Shown here in pieces: positions 1-11,639 of a DNA stretch of 64,000 nucleotides. Every line of letters starts with the position of its first letter. Position 1 is the stretch's first letter. Both the position numbers and the translations under genes were made by a program. Location: contig NC_021680.1 of the NCBI RefSeq assembly GCF_000247815.1, forward strand, positions 4,798,782-4,862,781, given 5' to 3'. Source of the stretch: Ficedula albicollis. Lineage: Eukaryota; Chordata; Aves; Passeriformes; Muscicapidae. The notes below the pieces were generated by a model. That model had not been told where the DNA came from and made no database searches. It saw only the letters and a program-made list of their open reading frames with translations.

Positions 1-108
1 ACTGTGCAAAGTAGTTGCAGAAATAACAGAGGACACAATGACATAACCTTCCCACTGCCTTGTGACGAATTTAGTGGCATCTGTAGCAAACCCACCCCTA
101 ATTCAGTT
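1..108. other. intergenic sequence, left edge
   Basis: AT-rich unique-looking sequence with no recognisable exon, RNA gene or repeat family. Confidence 0.5.
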
Positions 109-212
109 TAAAGCAGGAGTTGCAGTTTATGTTAGGATCCACTGCACGTAGACAATGGTATAAAGCAGGAGTTGCAGTTTATGTTAGGATCCGCTGCACG
201 TAGACCATGGTG
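109..212. repeat. two-copy tandem duplication, 52-bp unit
   Basis: A 52-bp segment (109-160) is followed immediately by a second copy (161-212) with three visible substitutions. It is the first of a series of short two-copy duplications in this window. No function is implied; the low divergence suggests a fairly recent event. Confidence 0.95.
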
Positions 213-3200
213 CAGTCAAAATGCTGCAGCTCTTAAGTGAGACTCTTCCAGATTCTGGGTTGGATTTTAAGAGGATATTAGATGATAAGAGGGAAGAACC
301 AACATTTTCCCTGGTTTTGTTTTCTGTTATTTCTGGTTTTGACAGGGTCCAGGTGAACAGCTTCAGGAACATAGGGCACTAAGTGACAAGGAGGACAGGG
401 ACACTTCTGGAGCTTCCAGAGCAGGTCTGGGCTCAGAGCTGGTGTCCTTGCCCTCTGCTGAACATCCCTGGGTGCAGGACACACAGCAGAAGGCAGCACA
501 TGTAGAACTTGGCTGAAAGCTTTTTCCCCCAGAAACAGCACAAAGGCAAGTTTAAAACTGGTCTGTGTAGTGCTGGAAGATGCTGCCTGCCAGTCAGGCT
601 CGAAGCATCATTTATAAACCGTGCTGAGCTCAACTAACTAATTAATTAACATTTTAACTATCTTTAATGAGTTTCTAGGCAGTGAGCACCTCCTGTCTCC
701 CTGGTAGCAGCTGAAATCCACACCTCTTCCCACCAAGTTAATTACTCAGTGGTTACTGAAAGTGTTAAAATTAAAGCTTTATTAAAAGAGAACAAAAATA
801 CAGAAAGGATACCAATTAGACACATATTTTGCATGCTCTGGCTGGATCTACCTGAGCATTCTATGAACCTGCAGATTGTGCTGAGCCTGAAGTATTGAAC
901 TTTGCAAGCAGAAATAAACTTGACTGGCTCATTACCAAAGCACACACAAGTTCCTGCCTATGCTAGAAGGCAGACGAGTTGGAAAGCAAAAACTAAAGAC
1001 AGACTCACGGCCCTGCAGCAGGTCCAGACCTACAGGACTCAGGGGGGCTGTGTAAGCCCTTTAACAATAGCTCAGCATGTTGGCAGAGCCAGGTGGTTTC
1101 AAGCCCACACTGCAGGGAACTTTTGAGTGATTATCCAAGTCATGACCTACTTTAGCTATTTACTTAAACTGCATTGTTACTATTCAGCATATTTACCTAG
1201 AGTGGCACTAGAATTCCGTGGAACTCACCTGCAGGTTTTATATCCAGCCTTCTGTACCAGAGGAATTTCCTGTAGGAATGCTCTGGGCTCAGCTGATTTA
1301 AGGCAAATATGCTCTTTGTGAATTAGAAAAGTAACTCAGCATAGATTTCAAATCTTAAAACTCATCTATATATTTTCTAACAATTCCTTAAATAAACCCT
1401 TTACGTCAAAAACGTACAAAATTTCTTCTTTTCCAAATACACCCTCCCCACCACACAAAGCCTCCTGTAACGTCATCATCTTTACATAACAGCAGTTAAT
1501 TGCTCAATTAGCAGTTATCAAATCACCTGTTCACCATTTAGGCCAGTCCCAAACCGATGGAGAATGAAAACAGCTGCTAAATGAGCTGTCAAACCCCACC
1601 TGCTGTGGGGCAGGAGCTGCTGCTTGCTCCAAAGTAGGGTATCCTTGCTCAAACTACTTATACAGCTCATTTTCATGTCAGTCCCTTTCCTCCTGTGTTG
1701 TAACCACTATCAGTAAAAGTGGGAAAGAGTTACAATCAATTCAGCACAAATTTCCAGTAAAGATGGACTGGTGGGAAGCCCTGGCCAAATTCCTTCTCAG
1801 TTCAGAGAGAATACAGAGCAGGAGATTGAAATGTGGTGATCTGAGCCTGTCCTTGTTTTCCTCACACAAGTCTCATCACAATTCCTGTCTGGAGAACCCA
1901 TAGCAATGGCTTATACACTTCACTTGGAGAAAACCATGCCAAACTTCTCCAAAATACAGCTGCCAAAAGTTAGATTCTTGTCTGTGTTTATAGCTGTATG
2001 ACCCATATTTGATTAACTCCAACAGGTTTTGGTTTAGAGGCAGGAATCACAACTGCACAAGGTTTTAATTAGATATTTGGTCACCCTGCCCTTTCCTGAA
2101 TTCCAGCCATTTCCTTGCATGCTCGTACACAAAGTTGGAAGATTTTAGGGAGGCAGAGTGAACCATAAACCTCCCCAAGCTAACAACAGATAACTAAACC
2201 CCCAAGGTAGCACAAGGAATCGTTTCATCAGGAGCAGCCCTCTGCCAAAAACTGGAGTTTAGCAGGTACTGACAAGTGTGCATATGGCTGAGTCAATACT
2301 GGCTGGTAACAAAGAGATTTTAAAGAGCTGCTGTGATTTTCACAGACTGCTGCAGCATGTCTTGCCAAATAGCAATATAGTTTTGTCTAAAAATGGTGTA
2401 TTAATTTCCAGTAATAGAAGCACATCCTCAATATCAATTTAAGAAAGGGGATGGAATGAAAAGTGCATCTGATGCCCATGAAAATATTTTCTTTCCAAAT
2501 CCAATTAGTCTCTAAAACACGCCTTGTTGACTGAATTCTGGCATCAGGCTAAGAAACAGTCTGAACTTACAAGGGAACACGAGATAAGACTAATTTTAAT
2601 AAATTTTGTGGTTCAGTACATTCAGTTTGTACTGCAGCTTTTTCAGATTTATTGCAATTTCTGCTCAGCTCAGGAGTGTCCTACACAAAGGAAGTGTCTC
2701 ACCGACAGCCTGAGCTCCCCTGGCTCATGGAGATGGACCAACAGAATTTTGTATACTTCCTCCTGCTTATCTTTCACTCAGTCCAGCCTTCAGCATTTGT
2801 AGCATTTACAGTATTTGGTGCAATCCACAAATACTACCCCTATCCCTTAAGTTCCCTCTTCTCTCACAAAAGGAAGGGAAAATGTTTCTGTGGAGAAAAA
2901 GGAAATTTCTTTGCAAGAGCACACTAAGCCCTACAGCCCTCCTTTAAAATGTACAGCCCAAAGCCATGCAGCAAGCCCTGGCTGTGAGCACAGGCATTAC
3001 AAAGGTGATCAATTCATCCTCAAAGCAGCTGCTTGCCAAATTTACTAGTCCAAAACTGGCCTCCCATTTCCTATTCCACTCTAAACATGCACGCACTTGA
3101 GAACAAGGAGTCATGGCACTCTGCAGCCCACATCTTAACCAGGATCCTTCCTGATCTTCTCAATGCCTCTTTTTCTTTTCCTGGCTCTTGCATTTCCCTG

Positions 3201-3487
3201 CTACCATTCTGCTGTCTTGCAGTTGTGTCCACAAAATAAATTACCTCCAAATTTTATCTTTCCCCTTTTAGAGGAAGGACCAGTTTGTGTCCTGCTACAT
3301 AACTTATTCTTTCAGCTTTCCTTTCCTATTGCAGGGATGACTCAGCTGATAATGAAACAACTGCTGAAGCCTCACAGCCTAAACCAGCAATTTTATTTTA
3401 TCTTGACCTGATATGCTGCACATCTTGATATGGGCTTGGGTGCTGGCAGCTGAGTTCTCATCCCTGCAGACAGCTGAAGGCAGGAGC
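213..3487. other. intergenic, no gene recognised
   Basis: Only short ORFs on both strands with no recognisable domain, no clear splice-flanked exon and no RNA gene that I can see. A minus-strand AATAAA (778-783 as TTTATT on +) could be the poly(A) signal of a minus-strand transcript, but nothing else supports a gene there. Confidence 0.5.
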
Positions 3488-3557
3488 TGCTGGATTCATC
3501 CAGAGAATCAAGTCTCTGCTCTTCATGCTGGATTCATCCAGAGAATCAAGTCGCTGC
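3488..3557. repeat. two-copy tandem duplication, 38-bp unit
   Basis: A segment beginning TGCTGGATTCATCC at 3488 recurs at 3526 and matches for about 32 bp with one substitution. The second copy is slightly truncated. Confidence 0.9.
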
Positions 3558-4156
3558 ATTTTAAGGACTTTTTTCACAGATTTTGACAGGACTGCAGCAG
3601 CTCCATGTTTCTGTCATGAGTTTGCTAGTAAAGCTATGAATAAAGTTGTGAAATGCTAGAAGTCACCCAGACCTTGAATGCATCCTTCTGTATAAGATTC
3701 CTAGTCTCATCCCCATGAACTGAGGATTAAATAAACGTTTTGGTTAATAATATAGAATATTAATTTTATGCAATGTAACGTTCATCAGATAAGTTTACCT
3801 GGAAGTAATGGCAAATGTTTAAAAAGTGATTAGCAAGATAAAGCCAGGAAATCACAAACAGGAAAAAAGTTGTTAAATTTTATGGGTTAAACAAGTCCTC
3901 TGACTCATTCTGTGAGAGTTATGAGAGTAAGCACATTGCTTTTCTGGCTACTGGGAGTTTTTCTGGATAATGGGGCTGCAATTAGACAAAAAGCAGAGGT
4001 CTGTAACAAGGTGGTCTTCCCAGAATCAGTTCCTTACAGTCATCAACAATATCTGTGAGCAGGTATCACTATGCAATCTGTGAACAGGTTGCATTTCATG
4101 GGTCAGTATCTCTGGAAATGACTATTCCTGAGGGCTCTCTGTTCAATCCACAGGGA
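3558..4156. other. intergenic, nothing recognised
   Basis: AT-rich sequence with no long ORF, repeat family or RNA gene recognised. An AATAAA-like hexamer near 3640 is isolated. Confidence 0.45.
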
Positions 4157-4269
4157 GTAAGGAAATATTAATAAGTATTGGCAGGTAAGAGACCCTCCCT
4201 GAGGACACTCCAGGTAAGGAAATGTTAATAAGTATTGGCAGGTAAGAGACTCTCCCTGAGGACACTCCA
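4157..4269. repeat. two-copy tandem duplication, 57-bp unit
   Basis: The segment starting GTAAGGAAAT at 4157 recurs at 4214 with few substitutions and runs to the end of the shared GACACTCCA at 4269. Confidence 0.93.
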
Positions 4270-7200
4270 ACAGGGGACTTGACCCTCCAGCTTGGGAGCT
4301 GCTGCCTCTGGGCTGTAGAAGTTTTGAAATGGCTTTAAATCCTCAGCCAGCCCTGCTCAGCCTGACAGGCTGTCCTTGCCAAAATAGCAAAGCCCTCCTT
4401 GCTTATTCCTATTATCTTTAAATATGCTTTTATTTGTTACTAGCAGTTCTCCCCTAGACAATGATCAATTGTGAATGTTTACTCTCATGAACACAGAAGA
4501 ATTTACATCACACCCACCTTTTCCACCCTCCTCCAGAACAGAAGAGCAACTCCTGCCTGCAAAACATCCTGTCCTTTCCTTGGTTGTTTTGGGGACTTTT
4601 GGTTTTAGGGGATTTTTTAATGTGTTTGGGGAGTTTTTTAGGTCTTGGTAGGGTTTTCTGTTTGTTTTTTTTTAAATCTCTTTCCCTGATGGTCAGTTCC
4701 TCAAATCTGGCTTATTGCTGGTGTGGGGGTTTTTGGCTTTTTGTTTATTTAATGCAGTCCAGGTGTGTCATCTCTTCCTGCCTGCCTGGCACTTCTGAGT
4801 TTTCTGAACTTACAGGAAAGAACTTTCTTCTCTCCAAGCAGTCACCATGATGCTTTTCATGTCCAAAAAGGCTTCCCTGGGTTTCAGAAAGGAAGATGCC
4901 TCTGGCACTGAGCCTAGAGCTGCATGAAGAAAACAAGCCAATGACTCCTCATAATTCTTCCTTTGCTTCCCCTGTTTACAGATAAACTACACAGATGTTA
5001 AGTGGGACCATCTCAAATCTTAGGGTCAGCACCGTGATTTTGCACAAAAGTATATTAACTTCCCATCTTAAAAAACTACCCAAAAATAAACTAAATGAAA
5101 CAATGTATTCAGTCTTCAACTTTACTCCAGTATCAGAGGGCTGTTGCCCAGAAAGCATCTCACTGGAAGAGGGTTTCATAAAGCCTCTTCTCTCTGGATA
5201 TGAGAAGAGCTGAGATTCAGGAATGTCTCCTAGAAGTACCACACTGTCATAATGGAAGTGGGAGACAAATGTTTTGGAGAGGAGACACAGGAACATCTTT
5301 TCCTGAGAGCTGGAAATCCGGTCCTTGGGGCTGGCTCCTGCTAGGAGAAGGCTCCCCTGGACTCCTCAAGCACCTTTGCCACTAATACATCACAGCTCTG
5401 AGCAGCAAAGCTGTACAGCAAAACAGGCTGGCAGTCCTACACAAGGAGAAGGAAATGGCACACGACAGAAACTGTGCTTTTTTGAATTTTCAGCTTCCCC
5501 ATGACATCCAATTACAGCAAACCAACCCAAGCTCCCATGTTTATGCCACCAAAGCCAAGCTAAAGCACATAATCAATAGAAGCCAGGTTATACAGTGCTG
5601 CTTACACTCTTGCAGGCACTGAAAACTTCCCTGCATCAATGCCTGAGACCTTCTGAGGCACTTGCTGCCTTATTAAAATTAGGAAGCAAAAATTCTAGAG
5701 GACAGATCCTATTCTTACAACTTTCACACACATTCCACAGAGCTGGCACTTCCACAAAATATTGGGTAGCAAGTTTGGTGTCGAGTTGTTCTTTTAATGA
5801 GGAATTTCTAGTTTTGAAAAGCCCAGACAAGGTGCTGACCTTATTCCTATTGCAACTATTCTGACATTGTTAGACTGAGCCTGGAAAGGCAAGAGCACCC
5901 TCACTGCCTGGTTAGGGGAGGAATTTTTCAGGTCATTCTGAGAATAGAACTGGAGAAAAGGAATTAAAACAACACTCTTGTTATTATTTCTTGCTTCTTT
6001 CCCAGCAAACTTGCAAGAAGAAACTCTGCTGGAAAAGGAGCTCTGGCAGCCTTCCCTTCTCTGCTATTTTAAAACTACCTGTGGTCCATTCTTTAGATAC
6101 TGCACTGCAAGAGACAGGAACATTAAATTCAGGCAGCCCTTAGAGCCTTTAAATATTATACTGGGAAGTTTTTTTTCCACTTTTTAAATATGAGATTGGA
6201 TTATTTTAGCATCTTCCAGCAGAGAGACTCCTTATCTCTTTTCGATTTTGGAATGCTTGCGATCAAAATAACACTAATGTTCTCCAAAGTACCTTCTAAA
6301 AATGTAAGATGGTCGTGCTCCTTGGAGCTTGTGCCTCTGCTGTTCCTTCCCAGGCACTGCAGGGATGTGAGAACTTCAGAACTGGAATCTTCACTGCACA
6401 AGTGGGTTGCTCTTATTTTTAACGAGCACCCCAAACACAACTTGCAATAAACATTAGAATAAACCAGCACTAAAACTAAGCCACTGCCACTGCAGCCTGA
6501 GCACAGCAGGACCCAGGACAAGCTCCAGCCCTGCACCAGAGATGGGATGTGCTGTTGAAGCCCCTGCCTTCTGAGATGTGCCTGCAGTCCTGTCTGTAGT
6601 GCTCACCCCCTATAACACGCACACAAAAACATTCCTTTCTTACTGGATCCTGTTGGCCAAGCCTTTGGGCCGTGCCAAGCCCTTCAATAATGTTTACAGC
6701 CCTTTTTCCCAGCTCCATCTCTCAACAAAACACAGCTGAGGTGACCCCCAGCACCTGCTCTGGCAGCTTTGCCAGGATCCATCCCTGCAGTGCTGTCACC
6801 TGCCTGTGCTGAGCCCTCTGCTCAGCCCCAGCTGAGGCTCACAGCTGCTCTTGGAACATCTGTAAAGGCTGGGATTCCTGCCACAGCACTTCCCACGTGC
6901 TGCTTTATTCCCAAGGGCTGGCTTGTTATCTTGGGGAAAAAAAATTAAAAAAAGTCAATAAATAGGGCAAATAAATCAGAAACACAGGCGTATTTTTATT
7001 TGAAGGTTAAAACCTGGCCATCTCACAAGTACTCCCAGCTGTGCCAAGTGTATTTTAATGGTGCACATAAAGGAAAGAAAAAAGAGTGTTTTATGTCATC
7101 TGTATCCATGGTGAAATCTGCTGATCAGAAATATGGAAAGGCTGGTGTTTTCTGCTTGTAAAGGAAAGAAATAATAACTGGCTTCTCCAGTGTCCATCAG

Positions 7201-8526
7201 GTCAGGGTTAAGAGGGAATGTTTCACAGGGCAGGGCAGTTTTTGGAAATGTTTTTCTTAATCTAGCTGCTGTGTTGGACTTCTTTTTTTCTTTAATTATT
7301 ACAGAGTCCCAAGGAAAGCAAAGGGAAAAGCCACGATTCCAGATGCAGACTAAACATTGTGCCATGGAACCACCTCCAATCTTTGGAGCCAACCCTGTTT
7401 TTCATTGCTACAACACACACCTCTGAAAACTGGCTTCATTCTCACTGCATCGATTATCACCAAAAAGGAGAAGTCACTTGATCAACAAAACACTTATTTT
7501 TCCTTCTAAATGTCTGCCCCTCAGAATATCATTTGTAGGTGTCCCAGACTCCAGGCAAGGGAGTAATCTCCACATTTCTCAGGGTATAATGTCACCCAGC
7601 AAAGGCAGTGCAGGACATGAAGATGCGCTGACAGGAGCTTTACCCTGAACCCTCTCCCCATTATTCCTCTCAGGTCAGATCCAGTGACTGGGAAAGGGAC
7701 AAGAGCACCAGTTTGGCACTGGAGCAGCCAGCTGGAGCACGCCCAGAGGTTCCATGAAGGCCAGACCCAGGGCAGCAGCAAATCACCATTTGGTGTGTTT
7801 GGCTGCCAGGTGCAACCCCAGCCCTCCACATCCCTTTTTTGGATGCACAGGGAGCAAGGCTGAGGGACAGCTGGCCTCTTCCAGCAGGAACATCTGGGAT
7901 TCACAGAGGCTGGAATGGCTCATGTTTAAAGTCACTAATGGTTGTTCCATCCCATAATATAAACATGGTTCTGTAAACATATTTTTTCTCTTTTGCAAGG
8001 TTTAATTGTCGAGCAATTGCTCCATTTTTCTTCTCCCTTCCTTCCTTATTAGTACAGTGGTTTTCACATGCAAAAGACAAAGATGAATCCAAACTTCCCA
8101 CTCTCAGGATGAATTGGTCCTTACACTGTGACAAACAAACAGAAGTGACTTCTTTGTTTCTCCTTGAGGTAAAATCTTGCTTTGCCTTCCAGGAAGGGCA
8201 AATCCATGGCTAACATTTCTTCCAATCTTTTTTCCTGGAACACGACTTGCTGAGCTCAACATTTTCATTGCCTCGTACGTTGCAAAGTTTTGACATCCAT
8301 GACACAAAGATATAAATTACCAAGCACAAAATAAATCTCTCTGGTGGAGAACCTGTGCACCTCAGAGCCAAAAAAGTTACAAATATTATAACTGAAATAA
8401 GGAACCATTTTCCAGTGAGAAGGAACCCACAGTTGTTTGTTCCTGCCCTGTCATTCCAGCAACACTCATGGTTGTAAAAGCAGTAAAACACTCAGCTGAA
8501 GTGACATTTTAGTTGAGAAAACACTC
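4270..8526. other. intergenic, includes a G/T-rich patch
   Basis: No exon or RNA gene recognised. The stretch 4575-4760 is low-complexity and rich in T and G on the + strand (runs of TTTT and GGGG), a composition that generates open frames without coding content. The rest is ordinary AT-rich intergenic sequence with short ORFs on both strands. Confidence 0.45.
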
Positions 8527-8632
8527 AAAATTATCCAAACTTATGATGTGCCTTTAGGCACGATCTTGTGTTTTTTATAAAATTATCCAAACTTATGATG
8601 TGCCTTTAGGCACAACCTTGTGTTTTTTATAA
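8527..8632. repeat. two-copy tandem duplication, 52-bp unit
   Basis: A segment containing TTATCCAAACTTATGATG is present at 8531 and again at 8583, a period of 52 bp, with two clustered substitutions (CGATC versus CAACC). Each copy contains the small inverted repeat TGCCTTTAGGCA. Confidence 0.95.
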
Positions 8633-9527
8633 GAGGAGTGTCTGATAAAAAATGAGGTATTGAAAGAGATGAACAGACTTGGCAAAGGGGAAATGCAGCA
8701 GCCTGGTGTTGCAAGGTGCTTTCCTGGCAGGTCCCTGTTTGCCACCTGAGGTGCCATGGCAGTGCCTTTTCCTCTTCTCAGACAGCTGCTGAGGCTTTTT
8801 CTTTTCTCTTTTCTGCCCCTGTCTCCCCACAAGTAACTTGCATCCTTAGATTTGATGTGTGCCATATGCTATGAAACCCACTAATAGATTTTTTTTTGCA
8901 TAGGCACCTTCCTCAGCATCCTTTGTGCCACAAGTCCTGTTTCATAAACAAAATAAGAGTGAAGCTTAGCATAAGCTAAGATATTAGTGAACTGCTAAGG
9001 GCAGGAATAATCCAATGTCAGTTGGCAATATTTCAGAAAAACACCAAAAATCCCTCTTGATGTCCAAATCAATAAACAAGAATCTACTGACGTTTTTTCT
9101 TGCAGGATAAAAAAGAGCATCTGCTGTATTTTCTCTAAAGGCTTCTCTTGCCTCCAGGCTCTTTTTGTATTAATGCAGCTGCCTGGAAGATTTTCTATGC
9201 AGCCTGCAAAATATTTCAAACATATGAAGAAATATCATCTGCAGTGGTGGACTTGGGCAGGCAGCAGAGTCAGCTGATGTGTCTGGAAGGACAGAGATGG
9301 CCACTGGCTGCAAGATCAGCCAGGAGCCACTGCAAACCCAGCAGAGGGAGATGGGAAGAGCTCACCTCTGTGCCACCTGCATGGTGACAGCCAGAGAGCC
9401 TGGCAAAGTGGGGGAATAGTCTGGGCAGAGCACAAAATACATTCTTACTGAGATTACATGTCCTAGAGAGATGTTATCCTTTGAAGAAATCAGCCTTTTC
9501 TACCACAAAACCAATCAGCTGGAACAC
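8633..9527. other. intergenic, nothing recognised
   Basis: No gene, RNA or transposon family recognised. Short overlapping ORFs on both strands have no domain signature. Confidence 0.45.
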
Positions 9528-9653
9528 CTCCAAGCAGCTCCAGTGTGCAGCTGAGTCATCTGTGTTTTCCTACCCATCTTCCAGCTAATTAGCTCCAAGC
9601 AGCTCCAGTGTGCAGCTGAGTCATCCGTGTTTTCCTACCCATCTTCCAGCTAA
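9528..9653. repeat. two-copy tandem duplication, 65-bp unit
   Basis: The block starting CTCCAAGCAGCTCCAGTG at 9528 recurs at 9593 almost unchanged (one C/T difference seen). Confidence 0.95.
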
Positions 9654-11539
9654 GACAGCACAGGGAGGTTTGCTACCTGTGCAGGCAGCATCTCTTGGTG
9701 AGTGCTGCACAAACTGCCAAAAACAGGATGTCAGTCAGCAGCCACTGAGGACTGTTTGTAATCATCCCCTGCTGCTCATTAAAGGCAGCTCATCCTAACC
9801 CAGCCATCAGATGTGGTTTTGTTTCTTGTAAAGGATTAACTTATTTTTCTCACCTCTTTTATTTTTAACTGATAAACATTTTACAAGTGACAGGATACTA
9901 AATAATTTTGCTTATCTGATTTTATCTATACCTCATCTTCTAAACATACTTTGAGCCAGGGTAAAATTAGAAAGAGATGTTCTAAGTCCTTGGCACTTAA
10001 AATCTCTTTTGGCTCAGCTGACAGGACTAACTGGACGTGATTATTTATACAGCTGTGTGAATGTTCGTGGTCCTATTTAACCAAATAAAGTATAGGGTCT
10101 GAGTCTAGCAAAATCTTGCACACATACAAAGTCCTTAATTGTAGAGTTTTCAGGGGTAAATGCTTTAAGTTTTATGGTGGTCTGAGCAATAAATAAAACT
10201 TATAAAGCACAGGAAATGCCACAGTGGGGCAGAGCACTGCCTTCTCTAGCCCTGCAGCCAGTCCTCAGGTGATGGCAAAGAAAGCAGGTAGGGAAAGCAC
10301 AAAATCCCGACTGCTTTCTTACCCTGCTCCCCTCACAGTGGCTCTGCACTCACAGCTGTTACAGCAGGGATTTTAGAGCATCCCCATCCCTTTCAGCACC
10401 TTTGTGGATCCATGAATTTATCTGAGCCCAGTGACTGTGCTCATCATCCCCACAGCCTGCTGTGGAAGTGAGTGCCAGGTGGTCACCGCCTGCTGCCTGA
10501 ACACAGGTTTGCTTTTACTCTGTCTGCTCTCTTACTGCTTGTATCAAGTGATCCCCTAATTGTAGTTTCACCTCTTTGGTCATTGTAATTTCCCTGCTTT
10601 GCCCTGTCTCCTTGCTCGTGTTAGATAAACCCAAGACAGCTGTCCTTTACAGACCTACTGCCCCTGGACATCCCAGCCCACTCCCAGCAAGGACTAAGGC
10701 ATGAAATAACAAAAAACCACAGAAGATTTACCACCACCACATTTTTCCCAGTGGCTCTGAACATGACATTCCAAAAAGGGCAGCAATTAAGAGTCAGACA
10801 CTAATTACCTGGTAATGTTTTTGTCTTGCATCTTGAGCACTTGCAACATTTCTTGATTGCATCCACATTTAACTACAGACTAAAATCTGGTTGGGAAAAA
10901 TGAAAAAAGGCAACAGGAGCAAAAGTAATGTTTCAGTAGTTCACAAAATGCGTGTCTGGAAAACGGAGAGTGCCTTGTGCAGCCCTGAAAATGGCATTGG
11001 AGTAACTAAGGAGCTAGCAGAAAAAAGCTCAATTTATCCAGGAGCTGATGAAAACCCAGCCTGGTAATGACTGAGCAAAGGCTGACTGTGGCAAAGTAAA
11101 CAACACAAATGGATCTCTCTGCCTAGAGAGGATTTTACCTCAAAATGGTCACAAAAAAAGGATCATTGAAGCTCTCAATCTCTCTCTCTCCCTAAAACTA
11201 CCCCAAATTCCAAAGAGCACAAAATGCTGTCATCACACTCTGAGAACATTCCAGTTCAAATCGAACCTGGCTGTAGATGAGGATAATTCCCCATGCATTT
11301 GGGTCTGCTTTGTGAAAAGGTTGTTTAAAAAAATGTACCTATTTAAAACCCTCGAGCGGATTAAGCAGGAAGCTCAAGGTAATTACATTGCTGGCTGAAA
11401 ACATTCGAAGGTTCCATGTATCTTCAGGAAAAGAAGTCCCTGAGCATGTAAACCCTTGCTAATTAATGGCAAAGACATGAGACAAAAGACAGAAAACAAC
11501 CTCTATTTCTCCAAAATGTGATGCAGGTTGAGACAGCTG
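9654..11539. other. intergenic, nothing recognised
   Basis: AT-rich sequence from about 9800 on, with no ORF above 60 codons after 9800 and no recognised transposon or RNA gene. A short TC-rich stretch lies near 11175-11195. Confidence 0.5.
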
Positions 11540-11639
11540 CATGGGTTGGTACAGTGCAGAACTAACAGTGCAAACTAAAGTTTTTTCTTCATGGGTTGGT
11601 ACAGTGCAGAACTAACAGTGCCAACTAAAGTTTTTTCTC
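11540..11639. repeat. two-copy tandem duplication, 50-bp unit
   Basis: The segment starting CATGGGTTGGTACAGTGC at 11540 recurs at 11590 with a single substitution (GCAAAC versus GCCAAC). Confidence 0.96.

Noticed and set aside
778..783. Minus-strand AATAAA as the end of a second gene
   Set aside because: An isolated hexamer in AT-rich DNA; no exon with splice sites found upstream on the minus strand.
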